From NCBI GenBank assembly GCA_034440615.1, contig JAOTOM010004667.1:254501-318500 (forward strand): 64,000 nucleotides of DNA, read 5' to 3'. This document shows, piece after piece, positions 45,618 through 57,964 of the stretch (positions are counted from its first letter, which is position 1; every line of letters begins with the position of its first letter). Source of the DNA: Ashinkailepas kermadecensis (Eukaryota > Arthropoda > Thecostraca > Neolepadidae). The notes under the pieces were generated by a model that saw only the letters and a program-made list of their open reading frames with translations, did not search any database and was not told the origin of the DNA. Made by a program: the position numbers and the translations under genes.

Positions 45618-45991
45618 AGGTAGCCAGGCGGAAGATGGTGGCTTCTATTCTGTAAGCAGATCTGGCACTAAGGTAGCCAGGCTGAACATAGTGACTTATA
45701 TGTTGTAAGCAGGTCTGGTATTGAGATAGCCAGGCGGAAGATGGTGACTTCTATGTTGTATGCAGGTCTGGCACTGAGGTAGCCAGGCGGAAGATGGTGA
45801 CTTCTATGTTGTAAACAGGTCTAGTATTGAGGTAGCCAGGCGGAAGATGGTGACTTCTACGTTGTAAACAGGTCTAGCATTGAGGTAGCCAGGCGCGGAA
45901 GATGGTGACTTATATGTTGTAAGCAGGTCTGGTATTGAGATAGCCAGGCGAGAGATGGTGACTTCTATGTTGTAAGCAGGTCTGGTGTTGG
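45618..45991 (+). repeat. 53-bp minisatellite, 7 copies
   Basis: The unit starts AGGTAGCCAGGCGGAAGATG and ends GCAGGTCTGGTATTG. Spacing is 53 bp. Confidence 0.96.
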
Positions 45992-46074
45992 TCATCGACC
46001 AACCCAGTTAAGGTCACCGGCAGTCCAGTGACATAAGCTGTACATGGCGTGCCACGACCGAACAGGAAACACTT

Positions 46075-46350
46075 CGTAACAAAACGCATATAACCATAAC
46101 TGCCCTGCATCTACACCACCAATCGTGCACACCTACAACGCGATGTTTGCCTTGTATGAGCACAACTTCCCAACATCTACACTATTAACTGTACAGTGTA
46201 CATACATACAGCGTAACATTTGTCTTGTACGAGCACAACTTCCCCGGCATCTACAGCACCACCTGTGCATGCATGCAACGCGACATTTTTCATGTGTGAG
46301 TATAGCTGCCCTACATCTATACCACCAACTGTACATACATACAAAGCGTC
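46075..46350 (+). repeat. ~67-73-bp diverged tandem repeat, 4 copies
   Basis: Anchors CACAACTTCC..CATCTACA at about 46161, 46234 and 46301, with an earlier diverged copy near 46095. The spacing of 73 and 67 bp shows indels and age. Confidence 0.85.
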
Positions 46351-47205
46351 ATACAGTGGCCACTGAACGGAAGTCAAATTGCGGTGGATATTTATTGACG
46401 TCCCCGGGGATGACGAAACGAGCGATTGCGCATCCCAGTTCTGACGCAGACGCGCACGCAGACACGCACGCCACACAAACAGGCTGCCGTGGAGGTGGCG
46501 AGGTCGTGACCTCTGGCGACTGGCGAGCGACCTTGGCCGGCGCACAAGCTGGCGCGCCGAATGTGGCAGGTGTGGGGTGGAAGGACACGCAGAAGGACAC
46601 CGCACCACTTGACGGTGTTTGATTGGATACGTTGCGGTCCTGTGGGCGGAGCTACCGAGCCGAGCTGCGGCGGCTGCCAGGGCCGAGCGAGTTGTGTGGA
46701 CGCTCTACAGGACGCGGACCGCAGGTTCGTAGGACCGTAGTGGACGGGATGTAGCCGGACTGCAGGAGCCCTCGTGTATGGCTCGGCTAAAGCAAGGAGA
46801 CCACACATAAACCCTTCTCAAGGCAACCAGTTCTCAACCCCTGTGAAGCAAAGCAAGTTCATTGTCGGTTAGCATTCCAGCTGGAAAACAGCCTTGGGTA
46901 CGATATTGGAAACAATTATTTTGCTGCATCCGACTTTCACCGTGTGGTTTATGATTCCACATAGGTGTATGGGCGCGCGTTTATTTATCGACTTCGCCGC
47001 TTCATACACTATTGTTCTTTGAACAGAAGTCTGACAGTGTAAAGGTTGCAAGGCGGAGAAGAGCCGAGTTGGTGATATAGGACGTCTATTGGTCGGCCAG
47101 CTGCGACAAGCACTGCACGCATCATAAGGCCCAAGTGTGTATACACAAATTTGCATTTTTCGTGCAAAATGGTTCGAAATAGTTTTCACGAAATGGCTCG
47201 AATCT
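46351..47205. other. No gene recognised; CpG-rich in first part
   Basis: CpG density is raised at about 46400-46700, without a recognised exon. The remainder is ordinary AT/GC-mixed DNA. Confidence 0.35.
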
Positions 47206-47313
47206 GACCAATTGGCCAGCGACGCGACCAATTGGCCAGTACCGTGACCAATTGATCCGTACCGTACCAATTGTTCAGCATCGTGACCAATTGGTCCGCA
47301 TCGTGACCAACTG
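47206..47313 (+). repeat. 20-bp tandem repeat, 5-6 copies
   Basis: The unit GACCAATTGGTCCGTACCGT, with variants, is spaced 20 bp apart. CAATTG is palindromic in each unit. Confidence 0.93.
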
Positions 47314-48035
47314 CTTCTCACTCGCTGCGCGACCCCCGCCCGGCGGCGACTCCCTTCTCGAATGCCGCCCGTACTGCACGAACTGTACCCGACGATCCCC
47401 GGCCAGGCCCCACAGGCACCTGGCACCTTCGACCGATGTCAGGGTCACCGGGACTGGTCGCAGAATAGCCCCAAGGCGACATTGGAACGGCACTCACTGA
47501 CCTCACCGCCACCTCAGCATGACTTCAGAACAGCCTCAGAGCGATGTTCGGGAGTGAATGTGCCCAACGTCAGAGTGAAATCAGGGCTTGGATATGAATA
47601 GCCTAAGAGTGTTATCGAAATAATCGCAGCCTATTGTTGGCACGACCTGGGACCGGCCTTAGTGGCGGTGAGTAACCTCAGAAGCATCTGGCGGAGACTT
47701 CAGAAGGCTGTCGAAGCGACCATAAAGAGACTCATCCCGTCACTTTGAGCGTGTCCCTCGCTCTGCCTTAGTCTGAAGCTAGCTTTGGGCTGACCTTTGG
47801 TGACCCTACCGTGCGGGCCCGTGTTGCTTCAAGCTACATGGAAAGGCATTCCTGGGACCAGAGAAAGCTTTACAAGAACACGTGGGGGAGGGATGTGCTT
47901 GGCGTTGTTAGTTGGCGCCACGATGTAGTTAACATTGGAGCAAATCTATTTGGGTTGGAGGTTGGAGAAGTTCCTTTCCATAAAAACCGCCCGCAGCTTT
48001 CGACAAGGATTAGTCTAGCTTGGCATTCTGATAGT

Positions 48036-48241
48036 CAGCTAGAGCTTTGCTAATGTAATGCAAGCGTGTATGTAGTCTGCTAGAGCTTTGCCAATGTAGT
48101 GCAGGCGTGTATGTAGTCTGTTAGAGCTTTGCCAAGGTAGTGCAGGCGTGTATGCAGTCTGCTAGAGCTTTGCCAATGTAGTGCAGGCGTGTATGTAGTC
48201 CACTAGAGCTTTGCCAATGTAGTGCAGGCGTGTATGTAGAC
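48036..48241 (+). repeat. 41-bp tandem repeat, 5 copies
   Basis: The unit is CTGCTAGAGCTTTGCCAATG + TAGTGCAGGCGTGTATGTAGT. Spacing is 40-41 bp. Confidence 0.95.
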
Positions 48242-49480
48242 TGGCTGAAGGGCCATATCACGTGATAAAAACAACAACTATTAAATTTAATGGGAGAGTC
48301 GACATAGACAATTGTGCAGTGACTGGCCAATTTCCAAATATGGAAGCCATGGAATCCCATGTTAATGCCCGATAAATGTTAGGGCAGCATGCAGCCATGA
48401 CTTTCAGCGGGACTTCACAATATGGAGCTTATAGTATCTTGCTATTGCTTACATCTTATGACAACCCACTTTATAGCAATGTTAGCTCAGGTGAGTTGTG
48501 CTGAATAAATGAGAGGCTTCCAGAAATGGTACGAAATTATGATCAAGAGAAACATGAAACATCCGGGACACGTGAATGGTATATTGGCTTGCTAAGCAGC
48601 ATGGTATGGAGGCGTGTATGCATCTGTCCAACGCGTACCGCATTCGACAAGGGAGGCTGTCAGAAACGGTTCTGGAACTCAGGAGTATAACTCCTCGTAT
48701 TCCTCAGGGTACTATGAAACCGGTTGCTGTATTTGTGTTCCTTATGTTCCTTCCATTTGCATTAGTTAGTAGGTAGTGCTCGTGTCATGCACGGGAGCAT
48801 GCTTGGGCACGGTATGACGCAGACATGTTCTGGACATGCTGCGTATCTTTCAGCGCCTACCACATTCCAGCCATGATTTAAAATGATCTGTTGTGTAGTG
48901 TTCAGCGTGTTCCGATCAGTGATCCCCAGCTACTGGCTGCCGAGCTGGAGCGGCATTGAGATACGGTAAGCTAGCTTCCTCCAATATTTGGCATTTGCTG
49001 CTAAAACAGTCACATTACTGCTTGGTGATGAGCAAAATGAAATAACAAGAGACGTATATTTCCCCTCGTTGACGTCAACGCGCAAGAAAATGGCAGCATA
49101 ATCAATGAGCAGAGAAATTGCCACGATTTTCCACACCTCCTGTGTTTGAATGGTCGTTTATAGACTCATTTGGACCCCGACGACTCTTGCTAGCATGATT
49201 CGTAATGGGTCTCGTGCCATTTTGTTTGCAGTTTAGAACCACTTAATACTAAATACTGGCCAACTGAGCTTTGATTTATTGAACTAACTGAGCTCCAACC
49301 TGGACTTTTCACTATGAAATTGATAATGAAGCCGCTTTAGGCCCAGCAACTGGACCCACAACTGAGCACAACTCCCTGTCGGGTCCTCAGGTCCAGCATC
49401 CCGGGACCATCGACTGGACTGTCACTGAGTCCGTGGATCCTACAGGGCGCCGGGACCACCGTCTGCCACTGCCACTGGGT
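48242..49480. other. No gene recognised
   Basis: No protein homology, tandem repeat or terminal repeats seen. Confidence 0.4.
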
Positions 49481-49489
49481 CCGGGGACC

Positions 49490-50187
49490 CTGCAGGGCCC
49501 CGGGATCGTGGTCTGCCGTCAGGTCCGGAGTCCGGGGAGGCGGCGGTAGCCAGGTCCGGGTCCCGGGGAGATGGCGGTGGCCAGGTCCGGAGTCCGGGGA
49601 GGTGGCGGTGGTCAGGTCCGGGGTCCGGGCAGGCGGCGGTGGTCATGTCCGGGGTCCGGAGAGGCGGCGGTGGTCATGTCTGGGGTCCGGGGAGGCGGCG
49701 GTGGTCAGGTCCGGAGTCCGGGCAGGCGGCGGTAGTCAGGTCCGGGGTCCGGGCAGGCGGCGGTGGTCAGGTCCGGGATCCGGGGTCCGGGCAGGCGGCG
49801 GTGGTCAGGTCCGGGGTCCGGGGTCCGGGCAGGCGGCGGTGGTCAGGTCCGGGGTCCGGGCAGGCGGCGGTGGTCAGGTCCGGGGTCCGGGCAGGCGGCG
49901 GTGGTCAGGTCCGGGGTCCGGGCAGGCGGCGGTGGTCAGGTCCGGGGTCCGGGCAGGCGGCGGTGGTCAGGTCCGGGGTCCGGGCAGGCGGCGGTGGTCA
50001 GGTCCGGGGTCCGGGCAGGCGGCGGTGGTCAGGTCCGGGGTCCGGGCAGGCGGCGGTGGTCAGGTCCGGGGTCCGGGCAGGCGGCGGTGGTCAGGCCCGG
50101 GGTCCGGGCAGGTGGCGGTGGTCATGTCTGGGGTCCGGGCAGGCGGCGGTGGTCAGGTCCGGGGTCCGGGCAGGCGACGGTGGCTAA
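49490..50187 (+). repeat. 31-bp G-rich minisatellite, about 22 copies
   Basis: The unit is GTCCGGGGTCCGGGCAGGCG + GCGGTGGTCAG, with more diverged copies at the left edge (from about 49490). The plus strand has four or more G-runs per unit, so quadruplex formation is plausible. Confidence 0.96.
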
Positions 50188-50189
50188 CG

Positions 50190-51335
50190 GACGACGCGGC
50201 GGCGCAGGGTCACCTTAGATCCTTGACGTCACCTTAGATCGACGGTGCCGACGCGACGCGACGATCGATACTTGGCATCGACGACGACAATGTCGGCGGC
50301 GGCCTTCCAATGCCGCTGTGGTGGAGTGGCATGGACGGCCGTTCAGGCCGAGTGGTGTTGGCTAGCCACTGAGACCGGGTGACATTGGAAGGCCGCCCCA
50401 GGCGTGAGAAGGTCACTGTGACTGAATGTCTTTTTGTGTTTCGGTTTTTTCTTCCAGCTCCATCTCAATGACCTCTGGTTTTTCTGCCAGTGCCGTGACT
50501 CCGGGGAGATGGAAGACTTCACTGAATTCACGGCGGCTGTACAAGGTTAAAAAAAACAATCTCCATGTGGCATGCGTGGCCTATGCCACACCAATTTTGC
50601 TGATATTGAATATTGGGCTCACGAGCATTGACTGGAAAGAATGGCAAGGGCGCCGGAAACGCCATTTACCACATGGACGTTGACTGTGATCCTCCCCTCA
50701 TATATATATATATATATATGAACCTGTCCATATAGCCAGTGACCGGCACGTACGAGAAGTCAACTGACCGCACCGCTGCATACCGGGTTCAAAGTTCGAA
50801 TACCGCCAGGTATTTTTATATTCGCGATCAATCAGTGCGGAAATCGGTGTGGAAATCGTTGATGTGTCTGGACTTGGCACCGATTGTCGCCCGGTGATAT
50901 TTGTCCCTTTTAATTAAGGCTCCATGCAGTGTCGACTGGGCAGCTCATTGGATTTCACGGGATGGCTGACCTAGCTGAAGGCTTAGGATAGAAGATAGTT
51001 ACAAGGAGGCTACAACGAATTTTAGCCCGAATTATCTGATGTGTCTCCTGAAGCAATATTAATCTTACTTATTTATTCTGTATTTATTGTATGCCCAAAG
51101 GTCATCCACACAGAAAATGGTAGCTATGGTGTCCGGTATCAAGCATGCGCAAGCAGGGGACGAATAACGGTTGGAAGCAAATCAATACGCAAAGCACACC
51201 CACGCGTACATGTACATTGAGAATGAAAAAAGGTTCGTACGTATACACACGATACACTCGCCGGGACATGATGTGTCTTTTCAGTCCACGATCGAAACTT
51301 ATCGCCGATTGAACTGTACAGCCCGGGTGGCAGCT
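50190..51335. other. No gene recognised
   Basis: A short TA run lies at 50700-50719. A segment with GGGTTCAAAGTTCGAATACC (about 50785) resembles a B box but has no convincing A box or tRNA fold. Confidence 0.35.
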
Positions 51336-51339
51336 GGCT

Positions 51340-52870
51340 ATACAGTATGGGGGCGCCTTTTGGCATACGCTTTCCTGTGCTCCGGTTCTTGATCGCGGTG
51401 TGAACAATAGGTGATCATGTCGATTGCTTGGATCTCGCTGTGAGCGGCCGTGGTAAATTCCCTAGTCAGGGATTCAGGTTCGTCGGCAGCCAGAGCATTG
51501 TGGAGCAGGCGTAGCGTGCAGAATCGATACATTTACCCTGCTGACCTTCTGCCGAGACTCACCCGCAGGCCTGACACGCGATGACGCTTTCGTCGACCAA
51601 AGGTTCCCTAGACTGCTAAGTTGATGACCTGCACCTGATCTGTTTTGCCGTTTCCGTACACTGCGCTACAATACGTGACTTCAGGTAATACCAGAACACT
51701 TACAATGGTCCTCGGTGCATGGCCAGGGATGTGGTGTCGGATATGGAAAAGTTCTGCCAGTATGCCGAGGAAGTGGCGAGACAAGAGTCACGTTATTGTC
51801 CCATGTCAGTTGACGGTCGAAAGCTATACCCAATTGTTGAATGTGTGAGTCGAGAAAGCTGCTACCAAATTGTACGATGATGTAGTGCACTGGCGCCAAT
51901 TTTGACAGCTATCGGAAGTCATTTATTCAGTTTTATGTGCATTTGCCTTGAGCGCACCATCGTGGAACCAGCAGTTAAGGGAGGAAAGAGCAGCCTCCAA
52001 TAGACCTGATGGTGTTTGGAAGGTCTTTGAGGATTTGGGTATTATCGGCAAACTGAAAAAGTTGGATATCGGAAGCAAAACGGCTGTGGCCGTTTACGAA
52101 AATGAAGAATAGTAAGGAACCCAGAGCTGAGCCCTGCAACACACCCATGCTTTTGGGAAGAGATGAAGATGTGTGTTTAGTGCCGGCGTGGTCACTGAAG
52201 CTGACCATGCTGTGGTCGGGTGTGACCATGGATGTAAGACAATCGGAACGTGTTGATGCCATAGAGTTGGAGCATTTTCAGAAGGATTGAGTGGTCCTGG
52301 ACGTCGAACCACTTACTTCGGTCAATCAGATAAATAATATCAAGTTCAGTTTTTCAAAAACGGACAGTTCCAGTCGGTACAGACACAAAAGCAGTATCGG
52401 TTCAATGGTGGGTTTGGGAATCATGTTGGGTCTCGAGGAGGCGGTGGTTGGAGGATAGATTGTGGTAGAGCTAGCGTTGAATGATGCGTTCTACCAGCTT
52501 GGATATGGTGGAAATGATGGAGACGGTTTCAAGAGGTTGGAGTAATTAGTGGAATCTCCGGCTTTAAAGATTGGATAGGCCATGTAATGCTTCCAGTATT
52601 CTGGGAAATCTGAACTGGTGAGGCAGGAGTTGATAATGTGGAGGATGACATCGCCAGCAGCAGCCAACAGCAGCCAACGCCAATGCAGACCTTCAGGACT
52701 GGGGCAGATATCCTGTCCGCCCCGCACGATCCCCGCCTGTACCGAGCATCTCAGAGATGGTGTGCATCCGGGCCCCGTAGGACGTAGTAGACGCGCATGC
52801 TCCCACCCCAGGGAGACGGCAATCTGGCTCATGTGAACCTCAGCGGCTACGCCCAACAACATTAACAGCA
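51340..52870 (-). pseudogene. Non-LTR retrotransposon reverse transcriptase, broken
   Basis: On the minus strand, in order: GADRISAPVLK-like sequence (about 52730), ILHIINSCLTSSDFPEYWKH (about 52620), a PISI..SKLVERIIQ block, LIDRSKWF, GVLQGSALGSLLFFIFVN, FQFADNTQIL (about 52040), LGIAFDRQLTWDNNV (about 51830), and a tail MYRFCTLRLLHNALAADEPESL (about 51530). This is the normal order of LINE RT motifs up to the post-RT domain. Frames change at least five times, with stops between. The catalytic box F-A-D-D reads FADN, losing the second aspartate. Endonuclease and ORF1 are absent. It is related in type, but not closely similar, to the copy at 40.2 kb, and is CR1/Jockey-like by motif style. Confidence 0.85.
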
Positions 52871-54490
52871 TTAACCCTCGGGTGGGGGTACCCCCCCCCC
52901 CCCCTAAGGTTTATCCGCGACAGTGAAAAACAGCGGTTCGCAGTGCCGCAAAATCATGAGTACCTGTTACTTGATCATTATTGCGGCTGATGTCAAAATT
53001 CCACCATCGCATCATGTAAGGTCATTGACCTAGCGCAGATCAGAGTAACACATCCAAAAATGTTTGAGGATGAATAGCTTCTGCGTATGAAGAAATATTG
53101 ATTCGAGGCTTGGCGTGTGAGTTCGATTGGGCAGGGCCTCCTCAGGACGTGAACCTCAGATTTCGGTTGAGGTCTGGTCAGTGACGTGAGGCTACGGCAA
53201 ATGTTGGCCCATTCTGGGCCAATCTTCCTATTTTTGTAATATTATCTTGGTATGCATGCAGAAGCACCAGGAGAAGTTCCTTATCCAATTTGCTTGACCT
53301 CCGTCAAGTGGCCTGATGTTAGGTCACGATAAAGTGTTCAATGTGGGATAAGCCACATTGAATCAGACACTGCCGTTTTTATGTTTTATTTCGAGTTTCC
53401 GTGGCCCAACTAGTGTGCAAGTTTCAATGCACGCTATAAATTACTCTGCTATGGAGACATATAATGCTTTGAACCTACATTTTTCTCGAAATCCGCCCTT
53501 TTGATTTTCAAAATTATGTCAAAATAAAAACTATTCCATTTTCTGGCCCTATTAGTCATGGGCTTTCCAATGGTACCCGGTTTGTTTTCGTGCAACGCTT
53601 AGTTTGTAAGTTAGACGGAGGGTTCTTTAAGGAGCCCTCCCCCACCCCCGAGTCGGGTGTGAGGATCTGACCCGAGGGACAACATTACAGCAGGGCTAAC
53701 AACATTACAACAGCATGCAACACTGATATTGCAACATTGCAACATTAACCGCATGAATAACAACAAAAACGGTTGAGCTGGTTAGCGGTTGGAGAGGCAG
53801 CACCTGGTGGCCAGGCATTTGCCACCCCTCCCCGCGAAGTTCGCCACACAGAGCTTGCCCCGGCGGTACGAATGCGACGGCTGATCTGGCCACTGGTGTC
53901 TGGCGCGAATACCAGACCAAGCCGTGCGGTGCAGGTCTCTGTGTTCAGCTGATCCGCGGTCGTGTTGCCTCAGGGCACGCCGGCGGCATCCTATCAGGTC
54001 TTTGGCAGCGGCGCTCACTGCAAGTGCTTTTGGATTCCTTGTGTGCATTTTTCTCACCGGCACGTGCGAGTCGAGAATCGCCGTGAGCGCACAGCGGGCG
54101 TCGTTTCGCTGACAATGCGCTTAGTACTGGGTCCAGAACCTTCCGAATCCATCCGGGGTAGTCACACATAGAGTTGGATTTTCTCGATGTGACTGCCAGC
54201 TCACCAATACCCTCGGCTGCATTCATGACCCCGGTAGATTTCTATAGGAAACACGGACGTCCTTGTGCTCAATATCCCCCGTAAAATCTTGGAAACTTCT
54301 GGCAAGAGTTCAATGAGGTCGTGACGGAAACTTTTGGCTTGATATTGCAGTTGAATGAGCTCGGATGGTACCTGGACGTGGGCTTGAGAACTATGAGCGA
54401 TATTACACGCGAGTCGCGAACTGTCTTCATCCTCCGGCAGATTTTTCATATCGAGTTATTGGTTGTGAAGTGCTGCGCGTCGGCCTCATC
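52871..54490. other. No gene recognised
   Basis: A poly-C tract lies near 52889-52903. The sequence at 52990-53560, with GGTCATTGACCTAG, resembles the family of GGTCA-rich non-coding DNA at 6.2 and 13.2 kb. Confidence 0.35.
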
Positions 54491-54494
54491 TGTC

Positions 54495-55460
54495 TGACCT
54501 GTCGTAACCTCCTCTGTCTGACCTGCCGTCGGTCTCCTCTGTCTGACCTGCCGTCGGTCTCCTCTGTCTTACCTGTCGTCGGTCTCCTCTGTCTGACCTG
54601 CCGTTGGCCTCCTCTGTCTGACCTGCCGTCGGCCTCTGTCTGACCTGCCGGTGGTCTCCTGTGTCTGACCTGCCGTTGACCTCCTGTGTCTGACCTACCG
54701 TCGGTCTCCTCTGTCTGACCTACCGTCGGCCTCCTCTGTCTGACCTGCCGTCGGCCTCCTCTGTCTGACCTGCCGTCGGCCTCCTGTGTCTGACCTGCCG
54801 GTGGTCTCCTGTGTCTGACCTACCGTCGGTCTCCTCTGTCTGACCTACCGTCGGTCTTCCTCTGTCTGACCTACCGTCGGCCTCCTCTGTCTGACCTGCC
54901 GGTGGTCTGCTGTGTCTGACCTGCCGTCGGCCTCCTCTGTCTGACCTGCCGGTGGTCTCCTGTATCTGACCTACCGTCGGTCTCCTCTGTCTGACCTACC
55001 GTCGGTCTTCCTCAGTCCGACCTACCGTCGGCCTCCTCTGTCTGACCTGCCGGTGGTCTGCTGTGTCTGACCTGTCGTCGGCCTCCTCTGTCTGACCTGC
55101 CGGTGGTCTCCTGTGTCTGACCTGCCGTTGACCTCCTGTGTCTGACCTACCGTCGGTCTCCTCTGTCTGACCTACCGTCGGCCTCCTCTGTCTGACCTGC
55201 CGTCGGCCTCCTCTGTCTGACCTGCCGTCGGCCTCCTGTGTCTGACCTGCCGGTGGTCTCCTGTGTCTGACCTACCGTCGGTCTTCCTCTGTCTGACCTA
55301 CCGTCGGCCTCCTCTGTCTGACCTGCCGGTGGTCTGCTGTGTCTGACCTGCCGTCGGCCTCCTCTGTCTGACCTGCCGGTGGTCTCCTGTGTCTGACCTA
55401 CCGTCGGTCTCCTCTGTCTGACCTGCCGTCAGCCTCCTCTGTCTGACCTGCCGTCGTGCT
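54495..55460 (+). repeat. 25-bp minisatellite, about 39 copies, higher-order
   Basis: The unit is CTGTCTGACCTGCCGTCGGC + CTCCT, with a 26-bp CTTCCT variant. A block of about 180 bp (marker CCGTTGACCTCC at 54673 and 55125) is duplicated at an offset of 452 bp. The marker GGTGGTCTGCTG recurs at about 54901, 55052 and 55328. Confidence 0.97.
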
Positions 55461-55964
55461 CCGATGGTGTTCTCGTTCTTGGTTATGTAAGCTTATCTAC
55501 TATGCCCTGTCGCCATTGTACCAGACCTCTTGATTCGAATTCTCCTGAGACTATTGATCGACGGCTTGGGCCGCATGGCTCTTCGATCATCTCGAAAATA
55601 GCAACACATCGCGACGAGTTTCAGCTGGAGCACAGTGACACTTGTGAAGCGCCGAGCGCCGACCCCGAACCGGATCGATGCTTGCTGGCCTACAGCGTGG
55701 CACATGGTCGCGTCACATGTGTCAGCTGTGACGCCACGTGCCGCTGCCACATGTGACGCCCGGTGTTCAATGCACGAGGTCACCGCCGGAATTCTCGCGG
55801 CGTCTGATATTGCTGATCGAGTCGGCGGAGAATTGGGGTCGGAGCGTCCGCCCGCGCTCCGGCGGCAGCGAGTCGAGTCTGCCTGAGAGCTGTTCGCCCG
55901 TCCACGGCCCACGGTTCAGAGGGGAACGGTGCCAGACCGGACGTTGCATAAGGAACGGCTCGAG

Positions 55965-56290
55965 TACCAGACAGGGTGCTGCATAGGGTACTGAACCAGA
56001 AGTTACGCAGAGTAGCAGACAGGATGCTGCATAGGGTACTGAACCAGAAGTTACGCAGAGTAGCAGACAGGATGCTGCATAGGGTACTGAACCAGAAGTT
56101 ACGCAGAGTACCAGACAGGATGCTGCATAGGGATACTGAACCAGAAGTTACGCAGAGTAGCAGACAGGATGCTGAATAGGGTGCTGAACCGAGCGTTACG
56201 CAGAGCATCAGACCGGATGCTGAATAGGGCGCTGAACCGAACGTTGCTCAGAATACCGGACCGATTGTTGCATGGAGTACCGGACCGAAC
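55965..56290 (+). repeat. 48-bp minisatellite, about 6.5 copies
   Basis: The unit is CAGACAGGATGCTGCATAGG + GTACTGAACCAGAAGTTACGCAGAGTAG; spacing is 48 bp, decaying toward the right. Confidence 0.95.
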
Positions 56291-57960
56291 TTCAGTGGTT
56301 CCGCACCAGTACAACATTTGCGAGGTGAAAGGAGACGTGGGGGGGGCAGGTGGGTCATTCACGCATGACCCACCCAGAGACAACCAGCAACAACAGATAT
56401 GGCTGAATGAGCCCCGCGACACGGCTGTGAATTCAGAAGGCTTGCTTAGGAGGAAAAATATATCCGATAAGAAAATGTGTTAAAGCCCTATGATTTGCTC
56501 AAGAGTCATCGGCTTCGGATACATTAGACTACAAAAATTATTATTATTACCCTACCTTCACTCCAAGATCGAACAAACTGACCAGTTAAAATTAGGTCAC
56601 CTACAGAAACTTGGCCTTGAGCGACCATTGCCTCTCACGTAGATCGTCTGTTTACCATCGCCATTATTGCCCATATGCCTATATTGATAAGAATGACTAA
56701 ACCGAAACCTCAAAGCTATGTAAATAGTTAGCTGGTAATATGGCTTAGTTCAAGGGAATGTGAAGCATTTCTCCATGAAAAGTTGGGTTTATACCTGAAA
56801 ACGATACTCCGAGAATGGAAATCGGTACATATTGCAAACGTTTGGCTAGAAAACGGTTTGCAATACCCGAAATAATATTTTCTTAAAGTCGATCTACATG
56901 CCAAGCAGCTTTGAGTTCAAGACAGTGATCACATGTAAGTTCCTGCTTGTTTAGGCTACCCTCACGAATAGTGCTCACGTCGGGATAAATAGGTGCATGT
57001 CAAACCAAATAGCACACGCTTAAAATAGTTCACGCAAACGGAGTGATATCACGGGCATCAAAACGAGAGGCCGACCTGTGAATACCTGGAGGGCATCCTA
57101 ACCAGAGACAGCGCAGCCTCTCCGTTCCAGCTGCTGCTGTATACTGCCGGAACAGTTCGTCCTGTACAGAGGTACGGAGTACTGTACCTGTACAGAGTAC
57201 CTGTACTGGTACAGAGGTACTCATCCCGCGCAGCCTCTCCGTTCCAAGTGCACTGCAACCGGCTCCATTCTTGCCCAGCTGAGTTGTCATAAAGTTCGCC
57301 TGCTATATTGACCATCGGCATGCTACAACGGTCGAGTGGTCTCTCGCCCGCGACAGAAGACCGGCACGGCATCAGCATTCAGCCTGGCCTGTTCCAAAAG
57401 TTCCCAACTAACTGTCTTGCCCAGACGGAGAGCGATGGCGGCTTCGTCTGATGCAGCCCGCTGACGGGTGGTGGACCTGTACGTTGTCACTCAACAGACA
57501 ATCCAGTCTTCAAGAGCTCATGCCTGCTGAACGTTGCTTGATGCAAATGTAGCGGATCCATAAGTTTGGTTTTCAACCGTCTTGGGGAGGGGAAGTAGAA
57601 AAGCAATTTGTGGCGAATTTGGAAAAAAATATTCAGGGATTTGAACAGCTAACATTCGTGGGGCTCGCTTAAAACAATATTTGTAACATTAAATGCCTCT
57701 AGATTTAGAGAAAATGTCATATTAGTGCCAACTTTCTGGACAAAAAAAACAGGAGGGAGAATCATGGCAACCGTGGCCTCTTCGAGATCCGCCAATGAAT
57801 CCGGTTTTCTTGTAGTCAGGTGTTCTATCCGGACTATCCACAGGATAAACAAGTGTACGATGTATTTCAAATTTGCTGCGGCGAATTTTTTTACATTGCA
57901 CAGTACACCAACTAACTACGTGCAGCACGTGTCTCGTTCATGAGCCACGCGCTGGGGTTG
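56291..57960. other. No gene recognised; short GTAC-rich repeat
   Basis: GTACAGAGGTAC-type repeats lie at about 57168-57220. No protein homology. Confidence 0.4.
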
Positions 57961-57964
57961 CATC

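Noticed and set aside
50740..50820. tRNA-derived SINE with GGGTTCAAAGTTCGAATACC
   Set aside because: No convincing A box, cloverleaf or target duplication.
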